DNA from: Stackebrandtia nassauensis DSM 44728
Lineage (GTDB): Bacteria; Actinomycetota; Actinomycetes; Mycobacteriales; Micromonosporaceae
DNA length: 64,000 bases
Direction: 5' to 3'
NCBI RefSeq assembly: GCF_000024545.1
Contig: NC_013947.1
Coordinates: forward strand, 1,860,001 to 1,924,000
The notes beneath the pieces are model-generated. The model was not told the origin of the DNA, made no database searches, and was given only the letters and a program-made list of their open reading frames with translations. Positions 1 to 10,290 of the stretch are shown here, piece after piece. The position numbers and the translations under genes are program-made. Positions within the stretch are counted from its first letter, which is position 1, and each line of letters opens with the position of its first letter.

Positions 1-269
1 GCTGGCACACATTCGACAGCACGCGGGCATGCCCGGCATCGCGACGCGCATGGCGTCGCGGCAGGTCAGGGCACGCACTCGGGTGGTCACAACACGCAGG
101 CTATCCAGCCCGGCGGACCGGTCGCAACCGATTGTGAACAAGGTCGCCAAGCCCCGGGGCCACCAACCTCCTCCCCACTTTTGACCGTAGACGGGGAGCG
201 CTGAAGGCGGGCTTAACCTGGCTGAGGCCACGCTGAGCACGACTTAGCAGCCGAGATAGGGTTCGCTGC
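1..269. other. Left-edge intergenic stretch and M16 promoter
   Basis: No gene can be supported here. A TAGGGT -10 element at 257-262 ends 7 nt before the GTG at 270, which suggests a leaderless transcript for the peptidase operon. No convincing -35 was found. A short open frame on the minus strand near the left edge could be the start of a gene leaving the window, but it has no ribosome site and cannot be judged. Confidence 0.4.
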
Positions 270-1586
270 GTGACTTCTCCCCAGCAGGTGGACATTCGCG
301 CCGCCGCGTTTCCCGTCGAACAGTATCGGCTGTCCAACGGACTGAGGGTGGTACTCAGCCCGGACCGGGGGGTCCCGGTGGTGGCCGTCGCCGTGGTCTA
401 CGACATCGGCATCAGACTGGAACCGCAGGGCCGCACCGGCTTCGCGCACCTCTTCGAGCACCTGATGTTCCAGGGCTCGGCGAACGTGGCGAAGATGGAG
501 CACATGAGCTACGTGCAGGGCTCCGGCGGCACCCTCAACGGCTCCACCCACCTGGACTACACCGACTACTACGAGATGCTTCCCTCCAACGCCCTGGAAC
601 GGGCGCTGTTCCTGGAGGCCGACCGGATGCGCGGCCCGGCCATCACCGAGGAGAACCTCGCCAACCAGGTCGACGTGGTCAAGGAGGAGATCCGGGTCAA
701 CGTCCTCAACCGCCCCTACGGCGGTTTCCCGTGGCTGAAGCTGCCGCCGGTGATGTTCGATACCTTCCCCAACGCCCACGACGGCTACGGGTCGTTCGCC
801 GATCTGGAGGCCGCGACCGTCGCCGACGCGCAGTCGTTCTTCGACACCTATTACACCGCGGGCAACGCCGTGCTGACCGTCGCCGGTGACTTCGACGTCG
901 CCGAGGCCACCGCGATGATCGAGCGGCACTTCGCCGACGTGCCCGGCCGCCCCGCGCCCGCGCACCCCGGGATCGGGGAGCCGGACCTGACGTCCGAGCG
1001 CCGCCACGCCTACACCGACCCGCGGGCCCCGTTGCCCGCGATCGCCGCCGCCTGGCGGGTTCCCGATCCGGTGAAGGACACCAAGGGCTACCTGCCGTAC
1101 GTGGTGCTCGCCGAGCTGTTGACCGACGGCGACGCGTCGCGGTTGGTGGAGCGCATGATCCAGAAGGACCGCACTGCCACGAGCCTGGGCGGGTACGTCG
1201 GGTTCATGGGGGAGCCGTTCGCGGTGCGCGACCCCACGGCGCTGCTGTTCCAGGCGCACCTGCCGCCCGGCGGCGAACCCGAACGGGTTCTGGCTACTGT
1301 GGACGAGGAGTTGCGGCGGCTGGCGTCCGACGGTCTCGCCGAGGGCGAGCTGGAGCGGGTCAAGGCCCGCATCGCCACCCACGTGCTGCGCGAGGACGAC
1401 TCGGTCATGAACCGGGTGCTGCGGCTGGGCACCGCCGCCGCGCTGCACGGCGACGCCGACGTGGCCCGGCAGCTGCCCAGACTGCTCGGTGAGGTCACCG
1501 CCGCCGAGATCACCCAGGCCGCGTCCCTGCTCACGCCGCAGCGTCGCGCCGTCGTCGAAGTCATCGCAGGAGGGGCTCAGCAGTGA
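270..1586 (+). CDS. M16 family zinc metallopeptidase, catalytic subunit
   Basis: 438 residues. The inverted zinc motif HLFEH is at residues 60-64, and VVKEEI at about 137-142 supplies the third zinc ligand 76 residues later, as usual in insulinase/pitrilysin enzymes. It is about half the length of a full M16A enzyme, fitting a two-chain M16B/C type built with the next gene. There is no signal peptide, so it is probably cytoplasmic and degrades peptides. The start is GTG 7 nt after a TAGGGT -10, with no Shine-Dalgarno, consistent with a leaderless mRNA. It overlaps the next M16 gene by 4 nt, so the two are translationally coupled. The substrate is unknown. Confidence 0.93.
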   Translation: MTSPQQVDIRAAAFPVEQYRLSNGLRVVLSPDRGVPVVAVAVVYDIGIRLEPQGRTGFAHLFEHLMFQGSANVAKMEHMSYVQGSGGTLNGSTHLDYTDYYEMLPSNALERALFLEADRMRGPAITEENLANQVDVVKEEIRVNVLNRPYGGFPWLKLPPVMFDTFPNAHDGYGSFADLEAATVADAQSFFDTYYTAGNAVLTVAGDFDVAEATAMIERHFADVPGRPAPAHPGIGEPDLTSERRHAYTDPRAPLPAIAAAWRVPDPVKDTKGYLPYVVLAELLTDGDASRLVERMIQKDRTATSLGGYVGFMGEPFAVRDPTALLFQAHLPPGGEPERVLATVDEELRRLASDGLAEGELERVKARIATHVLREDDSVMNRVLRLGTAAALHGDADVARQLPRLLGEVTAAEITQAASLLTPQRRAVVEVIAGGAQQ

Positions 1587-2899
1587 CCGTCCACACAGTT
1601 CCCGATCTGGCTCCGGCCACCGAATTCACGCTGCCGGACTGTCACGAGCGCGTCCTGGACAACGGCCTGACGATCCTGGCGATCCGCAGGCCCTCGGTGC
1701 CGCTGGTGGAGGTGCGGCTGCGACTGCCGTTCGCCGAGGCCGACGTCGCCGTGTCCTCGGTGATGGCGCAGACCATCATGTCCGGCACCGCCGACAAGTC
1801 CATCGTCGACATCGCCGCCGAGTTGCAGTCGGTGGGCGGCGGGCTGTCGGCCTCGGTCGACCCCGACCGGTTCCTGTTGGCGGGCAACGCTCTCGTCGAC
1901 GGACTGCCCAGGCTGCTGGCCACCATGTCGGAGGTGCTGCACGGCGCCACCTATCCCGAGGACCAGGTCGACGTCGAGCGCGAGCGGTTGGCCGACCACA
2001 TCAACGTGGCCCGGCAGCAGCCCGGCCACCTGGTGCAGGTGGCGCTGCTGAAGCGCATGTACGGCGCGCACCCGTACGCGGTGCAGACCCCCGAGCCCGA
2101 GGACGTCGGCGCGATCACGCCGCAGCAGCTGCTGGACCTGCACGCCGGACGCATCCACCCGGCCGGGGCCACCCTGGTCATCGTCGGTGACCTGCCCGCC
2201 GAACAGGCGCTGGACGCCGGGGCGGCGGCGCTGGCCGACTGGAACGGGCACTCCGAGCCGCGCAGTCTGGAACCGGTGGCGCCGTTGACCGCCGGGCCGG
2301 TCACCTTTGTGGACCGTCCGGATTCGGTGCAGTCCTCGATCCGGGTGGCGCTGACCGCGTTGCCGCGCGTCCACGACGACAACGCCGCCCAGCAGCTGGC
2401 CAACCTGATCTACGGCGGGTACTTCTCGTCGCGGCTGGTGGCCAACGTCCGCGAGAACAAGGGCTACAGCTATTCGCCGCGTTCGGCCGTCGACCACGCG
2501 CTGGCCGGAAGCGCCGTGGTCATCTCCGCCGACGTCGCCACCGAGGTGACGGCCCCGGCGCTGTGGGAGGTCTGGTACGAGCTGGGCCGCATCGCCGCGA
2601 CCCCGCCCACCGAGGACGAACTGGAGCAGGCCCGCCGCTACGCGCTGGGCACGCTGCGGCTGGGCACCGCCACCCAGTCGGGTCTGGCGTCGCTGGCCTC
2701 GTCGTTCGCGGGCTGGGACCTGCGTCCCGACTGGCTGCTGGAGCACGCCAACCGGCTGGCGAGTGTGACCATTGAGGACGTCCAGCGGGTCGCCGCCGAC
2801 ATCTTCGCCCCCGCCAAGGCCGTCACGGTCGTACTCGGCGACGCCGCGCACGTCAAGGCCCCACTGGAGGGACTGACCCACGTGGAGGGCGCCAGATGA
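1583..2899 (+). CDS. M16 family peptidase-like protein, non-catalytic partner
   Basis: 438 residues, the same length as its upstream neighbour. The HxxEH zinc motif is absent: the equivalent region reads RLPFAEADVAVSSVMAQT. The C-terminal domain keeps a Tyr-rich NKGYSYSPRS segment resembling the substrate-gripping R/Y region of M16 proteins. In two-chain M16 peptidases one subunit carries zinc and the other shapes the chamber, and this gene fits the second role. It overlaps the catalytic subunit by 4 nt and the next Nudix gene by 4 nt, so all three form a tight operon. Confidence 0.9.
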   Translation: MTVHTVPDLAPATEFTLPDCHERVLDNGLTILAIRRPSVPLVEVRLRLPFAEADVAVSSVMAQTIMSGTADKSIVDIAAELQSVGGGLSASVDPDRFLLAGNALVDGLPRLLATMSEVLHGATYPEDQVDVERERLADHINVARQQPGHLVQVALLKRMYGAHPYAVQTPEPEDVGAITPQQLLDLHAGRIHPAGATLVIVGDLPAEQALDAGAAALADWNGHSEPRSLEPVAPLTAGPVTFVDRPDSVQSSIRVALTALPRVHDDNAAQQLANLIYGGYFSSRLVANVRENKGYSYSPRSAVDHALAGSAVVISADVATEVTAPALWEVWYELGRIAATPPTEDELEQARRYALGTLRLGTATQSGLASLASSFAGWDLRPDWLLEHANRLASVTIEDVQRVAADIFAPAKAVTVVLGDAAHVKAPLEGLTHVEGAR

Positions 2900-3744
2900 G
2901 ACCGCAGCTGTCGAGGGCGGTGCTTGATCGCGCCGCCCATCGACGCGCGGATCCGGCCTGGCTGGACGAGGCGTGGACGCGCGCCAAGGTACTGGTCGTC
3001 GACCCCGCGAGCGGCAATGTCGCGGTCACCGGCGAACCCCCGGAACTGGTCTACACCGAACCGGACGCGGCACCCGACGGGGACCGGCTGTACCTGGGCG
3101 GCGAGAAGCAGCCCTATTTCGCGGTGGCCGCGCCGGTCGAGGCGGGCATGGGCCTGCGCGAGGCCGGGCCACTGCTGTCCGATTTCGACGTCGGGGTGCT
3201 CACCGAGGCCGTCGCCCTGGTGCGCTGGCACGCCGACCACACCTTCCACGCCGCCACCGGTGAACTCACCGAAGTGGACGAAGGCGGCTGGTCGCGGCGC
3301 GCGGGGGACAAGGTCTCCTGGCCCCGCACCGATCCGGCCGTCATGGTCATCATCACCGACGGCGCCGACCGGGTGCTGCTGGCCAACGGCAAGGGCTGGC
3401 CCGCCGACCGGTTCTCGTGTGTGGCCGGTTTCGTGGAACCCGGCGAATCCGCTGAGGCCGCCTGCCACCGGGAGGTGGCCGAGGAGGTCGGCGTCGACAT
3501 CGACGGCCTGACCTATGTGGCCAGCCAACCGTGGCCCTACCCCCGTTCGCTGATGCTGGCCTTCGAGGCCGTCGCCGACCCGGCCCAGGACATCGTCGTC
3601 GAACCCGCCGAGATCGCCGCGGCCCGCTGGTTCGACCGCGCCGAACTGCGCGCCGCCCTGTCGGGCGAGACCGCACCGTTGCGGGTGCCGCCGTCCATCT
3701 CGATCGCCCGCTTCCTCATGGAACGCTGGCTGACCGAGAGCTGA
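2896..3744 (+). CDS. nudC: NudC-like NAD(H) pyrophosphatase / RNA deNADding Nudix hydrolase lacking zinc-ribbon cysteines
   Basis: 282 residues. A complete Nudix box (G178 to V200, with REVAEEVG) and the NudC-specific SQPWPYP motif (210-216) identify it as the NADH diphosphatase subfamily, which also removes NAD caps from RNA. Family members normally have a four-Cys zinc ribbon just before the WPRTDP segment (142-147). Here that region contains FHAATG (117-122) and RRAGDKV (134-140), with no cysteine, so zinc cannot be bound as usual. Length and the rest of the fold are normal. It starts 4 nt inside the M16 gene. The enzyme is probably active, though loss of zinc may alter dimer stability. 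Confidence 0.9.
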   Translation: MRPQLSRAVLDRAAHRRADPAWLDEAWTRAKVLVVDPASGNVAVTGEPPELVYTEPDAAPDGDRLYLGGEKQPYFAVAAPVEAGMGLREAGPLLSDFDVGVLTEAVALVRWHADHTFHAATGELTEVDEGGWSRRAGDKVSWPRTDPAVMVIITDGADRVLLANGKGWPADRFSCVAGFVEPGESAEAACHREVAEEVGVDIDGLTYVASQPWPYPRSLMLAFEAVADPAQDIVVEPAEIAAARWFDRAELRAALSGETAPLRVPPSISIARFLMERWLTES

Positions 3745-3926
3745 ACCGCGCCCCAACCCCGCCGTTAGAACACACGCACTGTCACCGGTAGTCACCGGTT
3801 TTCGGTGAGCCGTAACCGAAAAGCCGATAATTGTTATCGCACATGCACATGTCTCCGCTGGTAGCCTGGCGACCTCAAGTGCCCCAATATCCCGGCAACC
3901 CCAGATTCCTCAATCCCAGGAGAATT

Positions 3927-4592
3927 GTGTTGTCCCCCAAATCCATGCTGCGTCGCCTTGTTCCGGTGGCGCTCGCCGTCGCGATCATCGGCGCCCCGAG
4001 TGCGGCCCAGGCGACCGAGGTGACGATTGACATCAATCCGGGCAATGTCCCCACCACGGCCGAAGGCCACGGCGACCACAGCTGCGATCAGGTACCCGAC
4101 GACATCGCCGACGACCAGGACGGCTGGGTGTTCGTCCTTCCCTCCGACCACGGCGACAAGGGCAAGTTCGTCTTGGTGACGGCCACCTTCGAGGACACCG
4201 AGGGCGTCGAGCACACCTACAACACCGACGACAACGGTGGCATCGTCGAATCCGGAACCTCCAAGGCGTACATCATCACGCCCGCGGGCTGGACGCTGAC
4301 CGGCGCCACCGCCGAGGTCACCGGTGTCGGCGAAGACGCCAAGTTCAACCTGACCCACACCTGCCCCGGCAAGGGCGGCGAGAACCCCAGCGAGTCACCG
4401 TCCCCCTCGGACAGTGGGTCGGCGACCCCCGGCGACGGCACCTCCAGCCCCGGCGGCGACGACGAACTGCCGGTGACCGGCTCCAGCCTCACCACACCGC
4501 TGATCGCGGGCGTCGTGCTCGCGCTGGCCGGTGTGATCGCGCTGGTGCTGGCGCAGCGGCGCCGGGTCATGGCCATGCGCGACAACAACTAG
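3927..4592 (+). CDS. LPXTG-anchored secreted protein
   Basis: About 221 residues. It has a signal peptide ending near AQA, an extracellular domain with two cysteines that could form a disulphide, a Ser/Pro-rich linker, then LPVTG, a hydrophobic segment and an RRR tail. This is the layout of a sortase substrate fixed to the wall. The domain itself is not recognised. AGGAG at 3918-3922 precedes GTG 3927 and TTG 3930; either could start it. GTG is chosen, and the mature protein is unaffected. An open frame extends farther upstream to 3831 but would bury the signal peptide. No sortase gene is in the window. Confidence 0.85.
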   Translation: MLSPKSMLRRLVPVALAVAIIGAPSAAQATEVTIDINPGNVPTTAEGHGDHSCDQVPDDIADDQDGWVFVLPSDHGDKGKFVLVTATFEDTEGVEHTYNTDDNGGIVESGTSKAYIITPAGWTLTGATAEVTGVGEDAKFNLTHTCPGKGGENPSESPSPSDSGSATPGDGTSSPGGDDELPVTGSSLTTPLIAGVVLALAGVIALVLAQRRRVMAMRDNN

Positions 4593-4611
4593 CGACACAC
4601 GCACAAGCACC

Positions 4612-4667
4612 GCCCACATCGGCGAGTCCGCATCCAACGGACGCTCACCCGATGTGGGCGGCTTTTT
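4612..4667 (+). terminator. Rho-independent terminator after the LPXTG gene
   Basis: An 11-bp perfect stem (GCCCACATCGG at 4612-4622, CCGATGTGGGC at 4649-4659) with further internal pairing is followed by a run of five T at 4663-4667. It ends the LPXTG transcript before the ArsR promoter. Confidence 0.85.
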
Positions 4668-4678
4668 CGCGCCCCAGC

Positions 4679-4707
4679 TTGAAAAGAAGTCTTTCGAAAG
4701 ATATGCT
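4679..4707 (+). promoter_or_regulatory. ArsR promoter with embedded palindromic operator
   Basis: The -35 TTGAAA (4679-4684) and -10 TATGCT (4702-4707) are 17 nt apart. A perfect 12-bp palindrome, TCTTTCGAAAGA (4690-4701), lies inside the spacer and abuts the -10, ideal for blocking RNA polymerase. The start codon at 4715 is 7 nt past the -10, so the mRNA is probably leaderless. Autoregulation by the encoded ArsR-type protein is the natural inference. Confidence 0.75.
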
Positions 4708-4714
4708 TCGACAC

Positions 4715-5335
4715 ATGACGGAGGATTCCAGCACCCCATCGGCGGAGCACCCCGAGAACTGGCCGCAGCGCCAGCTCCGGGACGCGACCTCGCTGCGAGC
4801 GCTGGCCCACCCGCTGCGGCTGCGGTTGCTGGAACTGCTGGGAGTGCACGGTCCCGCCACCGCCACCGAACTGGCCGAGCGCGTCGGCCACAGCCCCGCC
4901 AACTGCTCCTGGCACCTGCGGCAGCTGGCGGCGGGCGGATTCATCGAGGAGGCCGAAGGTGGCACCGGACGACAGCGGATCTGGCGCTTCGTGCCCTCGG
5001 GAAGTTCCTACGGCTACAGCGATGACGCCCCCGAGGTCGCCGAGGCCGCCGCCACCGCCAGCGCGATCCAGCTGGAACACGAGGTCGACGAACTGCGCAC
5101 CTGGCGCGCCACCCGCCACACCGACTCCGACCGCTGGCGCGACGTCGCCTTCACCACCCAGTCGATTCTGTGGCTCACCGCCGACGAACTCGAGGAACTC
5201 AGCGAGCAGGTCGCCGAGCTGTACCTGCGGCAGGTGCGGCGCCACTTCGAGCCCGAGACCCGCCCGACAGGCTCCCGTCCGGTCCGTCTTATCGCCTGGG
5301 GCATCCCCGCCAAGAACCTCGAGACCGAGGAATAG
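4715..5335 (+). CDS. ArsR-type winged-helix transcriptional regulator
   Basis: 206 residues from ATG 4715. The N-terminal half (about residues 20-85) is a winged-helix domain with ALAHPLRLRLLELL followed by a helix-turn-helix around TATELAERVGHSPANCSWHLRQL, typical of ArsR/SmtB-like repressors. The C-terminal half is helical and acidic and has no metal-ligand cluster of Cys/His, so the inducer may be an organic compound. Its promoter contains a palindrome likely to be its own operator. The next gene, 19 nt downstream, is an MFS exporter, so the pair is probably a repressor with its efflux pump. An in-frame ATG at 4703 overlaps the -10 and is less likely as the start. Confidence 0.88.
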   Translation: MTEDSSTPSAEHPENWPQRQLRDATSLRALAHPLRLRLLELLGVHGPATATELAERVGHSPANCSWHLRQLAAGGFIEEAEGGTGRQRIWRFVPSGSSYGYSDDAPEVAEAAATASAIQLEHEVDELRTWRATRHTDSDRWRDVAFTTQSILWLTADELEELSEQVAELYLRQVRRHFEPETRPTGSRPVRLIAWGIPAKNLETEE

Positions 5336-5354
5336 CCCACTAAGGACACCCCTC

Positions 5355-6566
5355 ATGCTGACCGTCCTCAAGCGCCCCGACTACCGACTGCTGTTCATCG
5401 GCACCTCCGCCAGCATCATCGGCGACACCCTGCTGTTCCTCACCCTGGGTATCTGGGTCAAGGACCTCACCGGCTCCGACGGCGCCGCCGGGCTGACGAT
5501 GTTCTTCCTGGGCGCTCCGATCCTGCTGGCGCCGTTGGCGGGCATGCTCGTCGACCGGGTGAAGTTCCGGCCGTTCCTGATCTGGGCCAACATCGGCAAC
5601 GCCGTGGTGCTGCTGCCACTGGCCTTCGTGTCCGGCCCCGACACGGTGTGGCTGATCTACCTGGTGGCGGTGCTGCTCGGCCTCGGATCGATCCTCGACT
5701 CGCCCGCCCTCAACGGCCTGCTCAAACTGCTGTTGCCCGAGGACCTGTTCGTGGAGGCCAACGGCGCCACCCAGACCGTCAAACAGGGCCTGCGGCTCGT
5801 CGGCCCGATCGCGGGCGCCGGAATCTACCTGGCGCTGGGCGGATTCGCCGTCGCGCTCATCGACGCGGCCAGCTTCCTGGTCGCGGCGGGCGCCATCGCC
5901 CTGCTCAAGGTGCGACAGTCCACACGCGAACCGCGACGCTCGCACTGGATCACCGAGATGACCGCCGGATTCCGGTTCATCGCCGCCGAGGGCGCGCTGC
6001 GGCGGGCGATCACCGGTCTGTTCATCGCCGCGGCCGGACTGGGCGCCATCGAGGTCATCGGCTTCGCCCTCAACGACAAGGGCCTGGGCATGGAACCCGC
6101 GTTCATCTCGGTCATCGTCACCGTCATGGGCGTCGGCGGCCTGACCGGCGGCGTCTTCGCGGCCCGGTTCGTCAAGAAGGTCGGCGAACTGGCCGCCGAG
6201 GCCGTCGGCCTGTTTGGGCTGGCGGTGACCTTCGCGGTGTGGGCGGTGCCCACCCTGCCGGGCGTGCTGGCCGCCGCGGTGCTGGGCGGCTTGGCGATCC
6301 CGGTGGTGATGGTCGCCGACAACACCCTGATCCAGAAGCGTTCCCCGCACGAGCTGATCGGCAGGGTCTCGGCCGCCTGCGACCTGTGTTACGCGGTGCC
6401 GCAGCTGGCCTCTCTGGCCACCGGCGCGCTATTGGTAACCATAGTGGACTATCGGATCATCCTGGTGGTCATGGCCGTGCTGATGACGATCGCGGGTGCC
6501 TACATGTTCGGCGGCCGCAAGCTCACCAGTCCCGCCGCGCCTAAAGTGACCGTCGCCGAGGCGTGA
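5355..6566 (+). CDS. MFS transporter (drug efflux type)
   Basis: 403 residues with about twelve hydrophobic segments. The N-terminus LKRPDYRLLFIGTSASIIGDTL is typical of macrolide-efflux-like MFS proteins. The ATG has AAGGA at 5342-5346, 8 nt upstream. The frame is open for more than 130 codons upstream, but that part is the other frame of the ArsR gene. It lies 19 nt after the regulator and is presumably co-transcribed and repressed by it. The substrate is unknown. It faces the convergent GAF regulator gene 4 nt away. Confidence 0.9.
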   Translation: MLTVLKRPDYRLLFIGTSASIIGDTLLFLTLGIWVKDLTGSDGAAGLTMFFLGAPILLAPLAGMLVDRVKFRPFLIWANIGNAVVLLPLAFVSGPDTVWLIYLVAVLLGLGSILDSPALNGLLKLLLPEDLFVEANGATQTVKQGLRLVGPIAGAGIYLALGGFAVALIDAASFLVAAGAIALLKVRQSTREPRRSHWITEMTAGFRFIAAEGALRRAITGLFIAAAGLGAIEVIGFALNDKGLGMEPAFISVIVTVMGVGGLTGGVFAARFVKKVGELAAEAVGLFGLAVTFAVWAVPTLPGVLAAAVLGGLAIPVVMVADNTLIQKRSPHELIGRVSAACDLCYAVPQLASLATGALLVTIVDYRIILVVMAVLMTIAGAYMFGGRKLTSPAAPKVTVAEA

Positions 6567-6570
6567 ACCG

Positions 6571-8037
6571 TCAGTCCCCGTCGTCGACGGCCGCCAGCCG
6601 GGCCAGCGCCCAGTGGTGCCGGGCGTCGCTGCGCGGCGTGTGCTCGCACAACGCCTCCAACAGCCCCAGATCCCCGTCACACGGCGGGAACCGGATGACA
6701 CTCCACAACAGATCGACGTCCGGACGTGCCAGCACCGCGCCGCGCAGCGCGGCCAGCTGCTCCTCCCGGGCGGCGCGGATGGCGGGCGCCTCCGAGTACG
6801 GCAACAGCCCGCCCCGGAAGCTCGCCACCGCGGCGCCGACGTCACCGTGCCGCAGCGACCGGTCCACGGTCAGGAAGTCCACGTCCGCGTCGGCGGCCAG
6901 CCGGTACGGCTTGGTGACCAGCACCCGCTGCCCCAGATGCGCGCGCAGCCGGTGGATCTCGGTGCGCACCGTCACCGGGTTCCCGTCGTCGCCGTACAGG
7001 TGGAAGGCCAGCTGTCCCGCCGTCAGTCCGGCCGGGTGCATCGCCAGCACCGTCAGGATCTCGGCGTGCCGACGCGGCAGCGGCAGCACCCGCCCGGCCA
7101 CCTCCACCGTCGGCTGCTCCTCACCCAGCACCCGCAGCCGCAACCGGGGTGAGGCCGCCGTCCGCGTCACCGGACCGTTCTCCAGCCGCAGCAGATAGCC
7201 CTCGTCCAGCGGCTCCACCCACACCCGGCGCCCACCCAGCCGGGACTCGCCGGGATCGACGCGCTCGGGCAGCCCGGTGGCGGTGGCCGCCAGCACCCGG
7301 CCGGTGGCCGTCAACAGCGCCCCGGGACGGTCGCCCAGCCGCGACTGGTGCCGCCGCGCGAACCGGCGGTCCCGCTCGTCGGCCAGTTCGGCCAGCCGGG
7401 ACTCGGCCAGCCGCGCCGCCGCCGACACCAGCGCCACCGTCGCCGGGTGGATCGTGTGCAGCGGCCCCGAGATGTCCACGGCGCCAAGGATCTCGCCGGT
7501 GTCGGGGTCGTGCACCGGAGCCGCCGCGCAGGTCCAGTCGTGATACGTGCTGACCAGGTGCTCGGCCGAGTAGATCTGCACCGGCCGGTCGATGGCCAGC
7601 GTCGTGCCCATGGCGTTGGTGCCGATCGACGCCTCCGCCCACGAGGTGCCCGGGCTCAACCCCACCCGGTCGGCCCGCAACTGCACCGACGCGTGCCCCT
7701 CCCGCCACAGCATCGTCCCGTCCGCGTCGGTGACGATCATGACGTGCATCGCCTCCTCGGCGATGGACAGCAACGTGTGCCGCAGCAGCGGCAGACACGC
7801 CGCCAGCGGATGTTCCCGCCGGTAGTCGACGGCGCCGTCGGCGTACACCACCACCGGCCCGTCGGCGTCCGGATCGACCCGAGCGGTCAGGCTGCGCCGC
7901 CATGAGGCCGTGATCAGGTCCCGGGGCGCGTCACCCGAGACTGTCCCGGCGAGCATGTCGTCGCGCAGCCGCCGCATGCGCCGGGCGTAGGCCACGGGGT
8001 CGGGGACGAGGGTGTGGGCGAGGGGATCTCGGCTCAT
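6571..8037 (-). CDS. GAF-domain transcriptional regulator (AcoR-like sensor, winged-helix output)
   Basis: 488 residues from ATG 8037, with GGGAGG upstream. The N-terminal half carries the AcoR-type sensor signatures ITASWRRS, IGTNAMGT and HDWTCAAAPVHDPDTG. In AcoR these precede a sigma-54 AAA+ domain. Here they are followed instead by an OmpR/SARP-like winged helix (about 350-430) and a helical C-terminus. It is divergently transcribed from the aldehyde dehydrogenase gene, with about 180 nt between the start codons, so it is probably the activator of that pair in response to an alcohol, acetoin or aldehyde-related signal. Confidence 0.88.
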   Translation of the reverse strand: MSRDPLAHTLVPDPVAYARRMRRLRDDMLAGTVSGDAPRDLITASWRRSLTARVDPDADGPVVVYADGAVDYRREHPLAACLPLLRHTLLSIAEEAMHVMIVTDADGTMLWREGHASVQLRADRVGLSPGTSWAEASIGTNAMGTTLAIDRPVQIYSAEHLVSTYHDWTCAAAPVHDPDTGEILGAVDISGPLHTIHPATVALVSAAARLAESRLAELADERDRRFARRHQSRLGDRPGALLTATGRVLAATATGLPERVDPGESRLGGRRVWVEPLDEGYLLRLENGPVTRTAASPRLRLRVLGEEQPTVEVAGRVLPLPRRHAEILTVLAMHPAGLTAGQLAFHLYGDDGNPVTVRTEIHRLRAHLGQRVLVTKPYRLAADADVDFLTVDRSLRHGDVGAAVASFRGGLLPYSEAPAIRAAREEQLAALRGAVLARPDVDLLWSVIRFPPCDGDLGLLEALCEHTPRSDARHHWALARLAAVDDGD

Positions 8038-8218
8038 GGCGGCCTCCCGGTCGGTCCTGGTGCCGACGGCGCACGTCACGGCACCCACGCAGTTTGAGAA
8101 TAGTCCGCTACGCGCGCAACGGTAATCGGAGTCGGACACCCGACGCAACGTCGATGCAACGTTCGTGGTCATACCGTGACGGCCTGAGCAGTCCGTTCCA
8201 TCTCCAGGAGGGTGAGAC

Positions 8219-9742
<1,524 letters not shown>

Positions 9743-9754
9743 CCCGCGACAGGC

Positions 9755-9799
9755 GCGTCGGCGGTGCCCGCTCAACCCACCGGCGGGTGCCGCCGACGC
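9755..9799 (+). other. Long imperfect hairpin between aldehyde dehydrogenase and DUF779
   Basis: Two 17-nt arms (9755-9771 and 9783-9799) pair with only two mismatches around an 11-nt loop. There is no T tract. It ends 12 nt before the AGGAG of the next gene, so it may reduce or stabilise the distal message rather than fully terminate. Confidence 0.55.
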
Positions 9800-9817
9800 T
9801 TATCGACCGGAGGAGCC

Positions 9818-10195
9818 ATGACGCTTCGCCAAGTGGATCTGACCGAGGCGGCGGCGCGGCTGCTGCGCGAACTGACCGTCCGGCATGGACGGTTGATGTT
9901 CCACCAGTCCGGCGGCTGCTGCGACGGCAGCTCGCCGATGTGCTATCCGTTGGGGGAGTTGAACCTCGGCGACGCCGACCACCACCTGGGCGACCTTGAC
10001 GTGCCCGGCCTCGACGAACCGGTGCCGGTGTGGATGACGGTCGCGCAGTACCAGTACTGGAGCCACACCCACCTCACCATCGACGTGGTGCCCGGCCGGG
10101 GCGCCGGTTTCTCGCTCGAAGCCCCCGAGGGGGTGCGGTTCCTCATCCGGTCCCGGCTGCTGACCGAGGACGAACTCGCCCAGCTGCGCGCCTGA
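9818..10195 (+). CDS. DUF779 domain protein
   Basis: 125 residues. The conserved FHQSGGCCDGSSPMCYP segment (about 28-44) has three cysteines and defines DUF779, a family found beside acetaldehyde/alcohol dehydrogenases. The cysteines suggest metal or redox function, but no activity is established. AGGAG at 9811-9815 precedes the ATG at 9818. It is in one operon with the dehydrogenase. Confidence 0.9.
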   Translation: MTLRQVDLTEAAARLLRELTVRHGRLMFHQSGGCCDGSSPMCYPLGELNLGDADHHLGDLDVPGLDEPVPVWMTVAQYQYWSHTHLTIDVVPGRGAGFSLEAPEGVRFLIRSRLLTEDELAQLRA

Positions 10196-10290
10196 CGGTG
10201 TGAGCCGTCCCGCTGCCTCTCGCACCAGCTAGACCCCACGCCGCAACGCTGCTAGGTTGGCGGGCGCTCTCGTGAAAGGGACCGGCAGCC

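Noticed and set aside
101..337. Minus-strand 78-residue open frame at the left edge
   Set aside because: It overlaps the start of the M16 gene, has arginine-rich shadow composition and no ribosome site.
4959..5354. Longer upstream start for the MFS gene
   Set aside because: The extension is the alternate frame of the ArsR gene and is Pro/Ser/Arg-rich; ATG 5355 has an AAGGA at proper distance.
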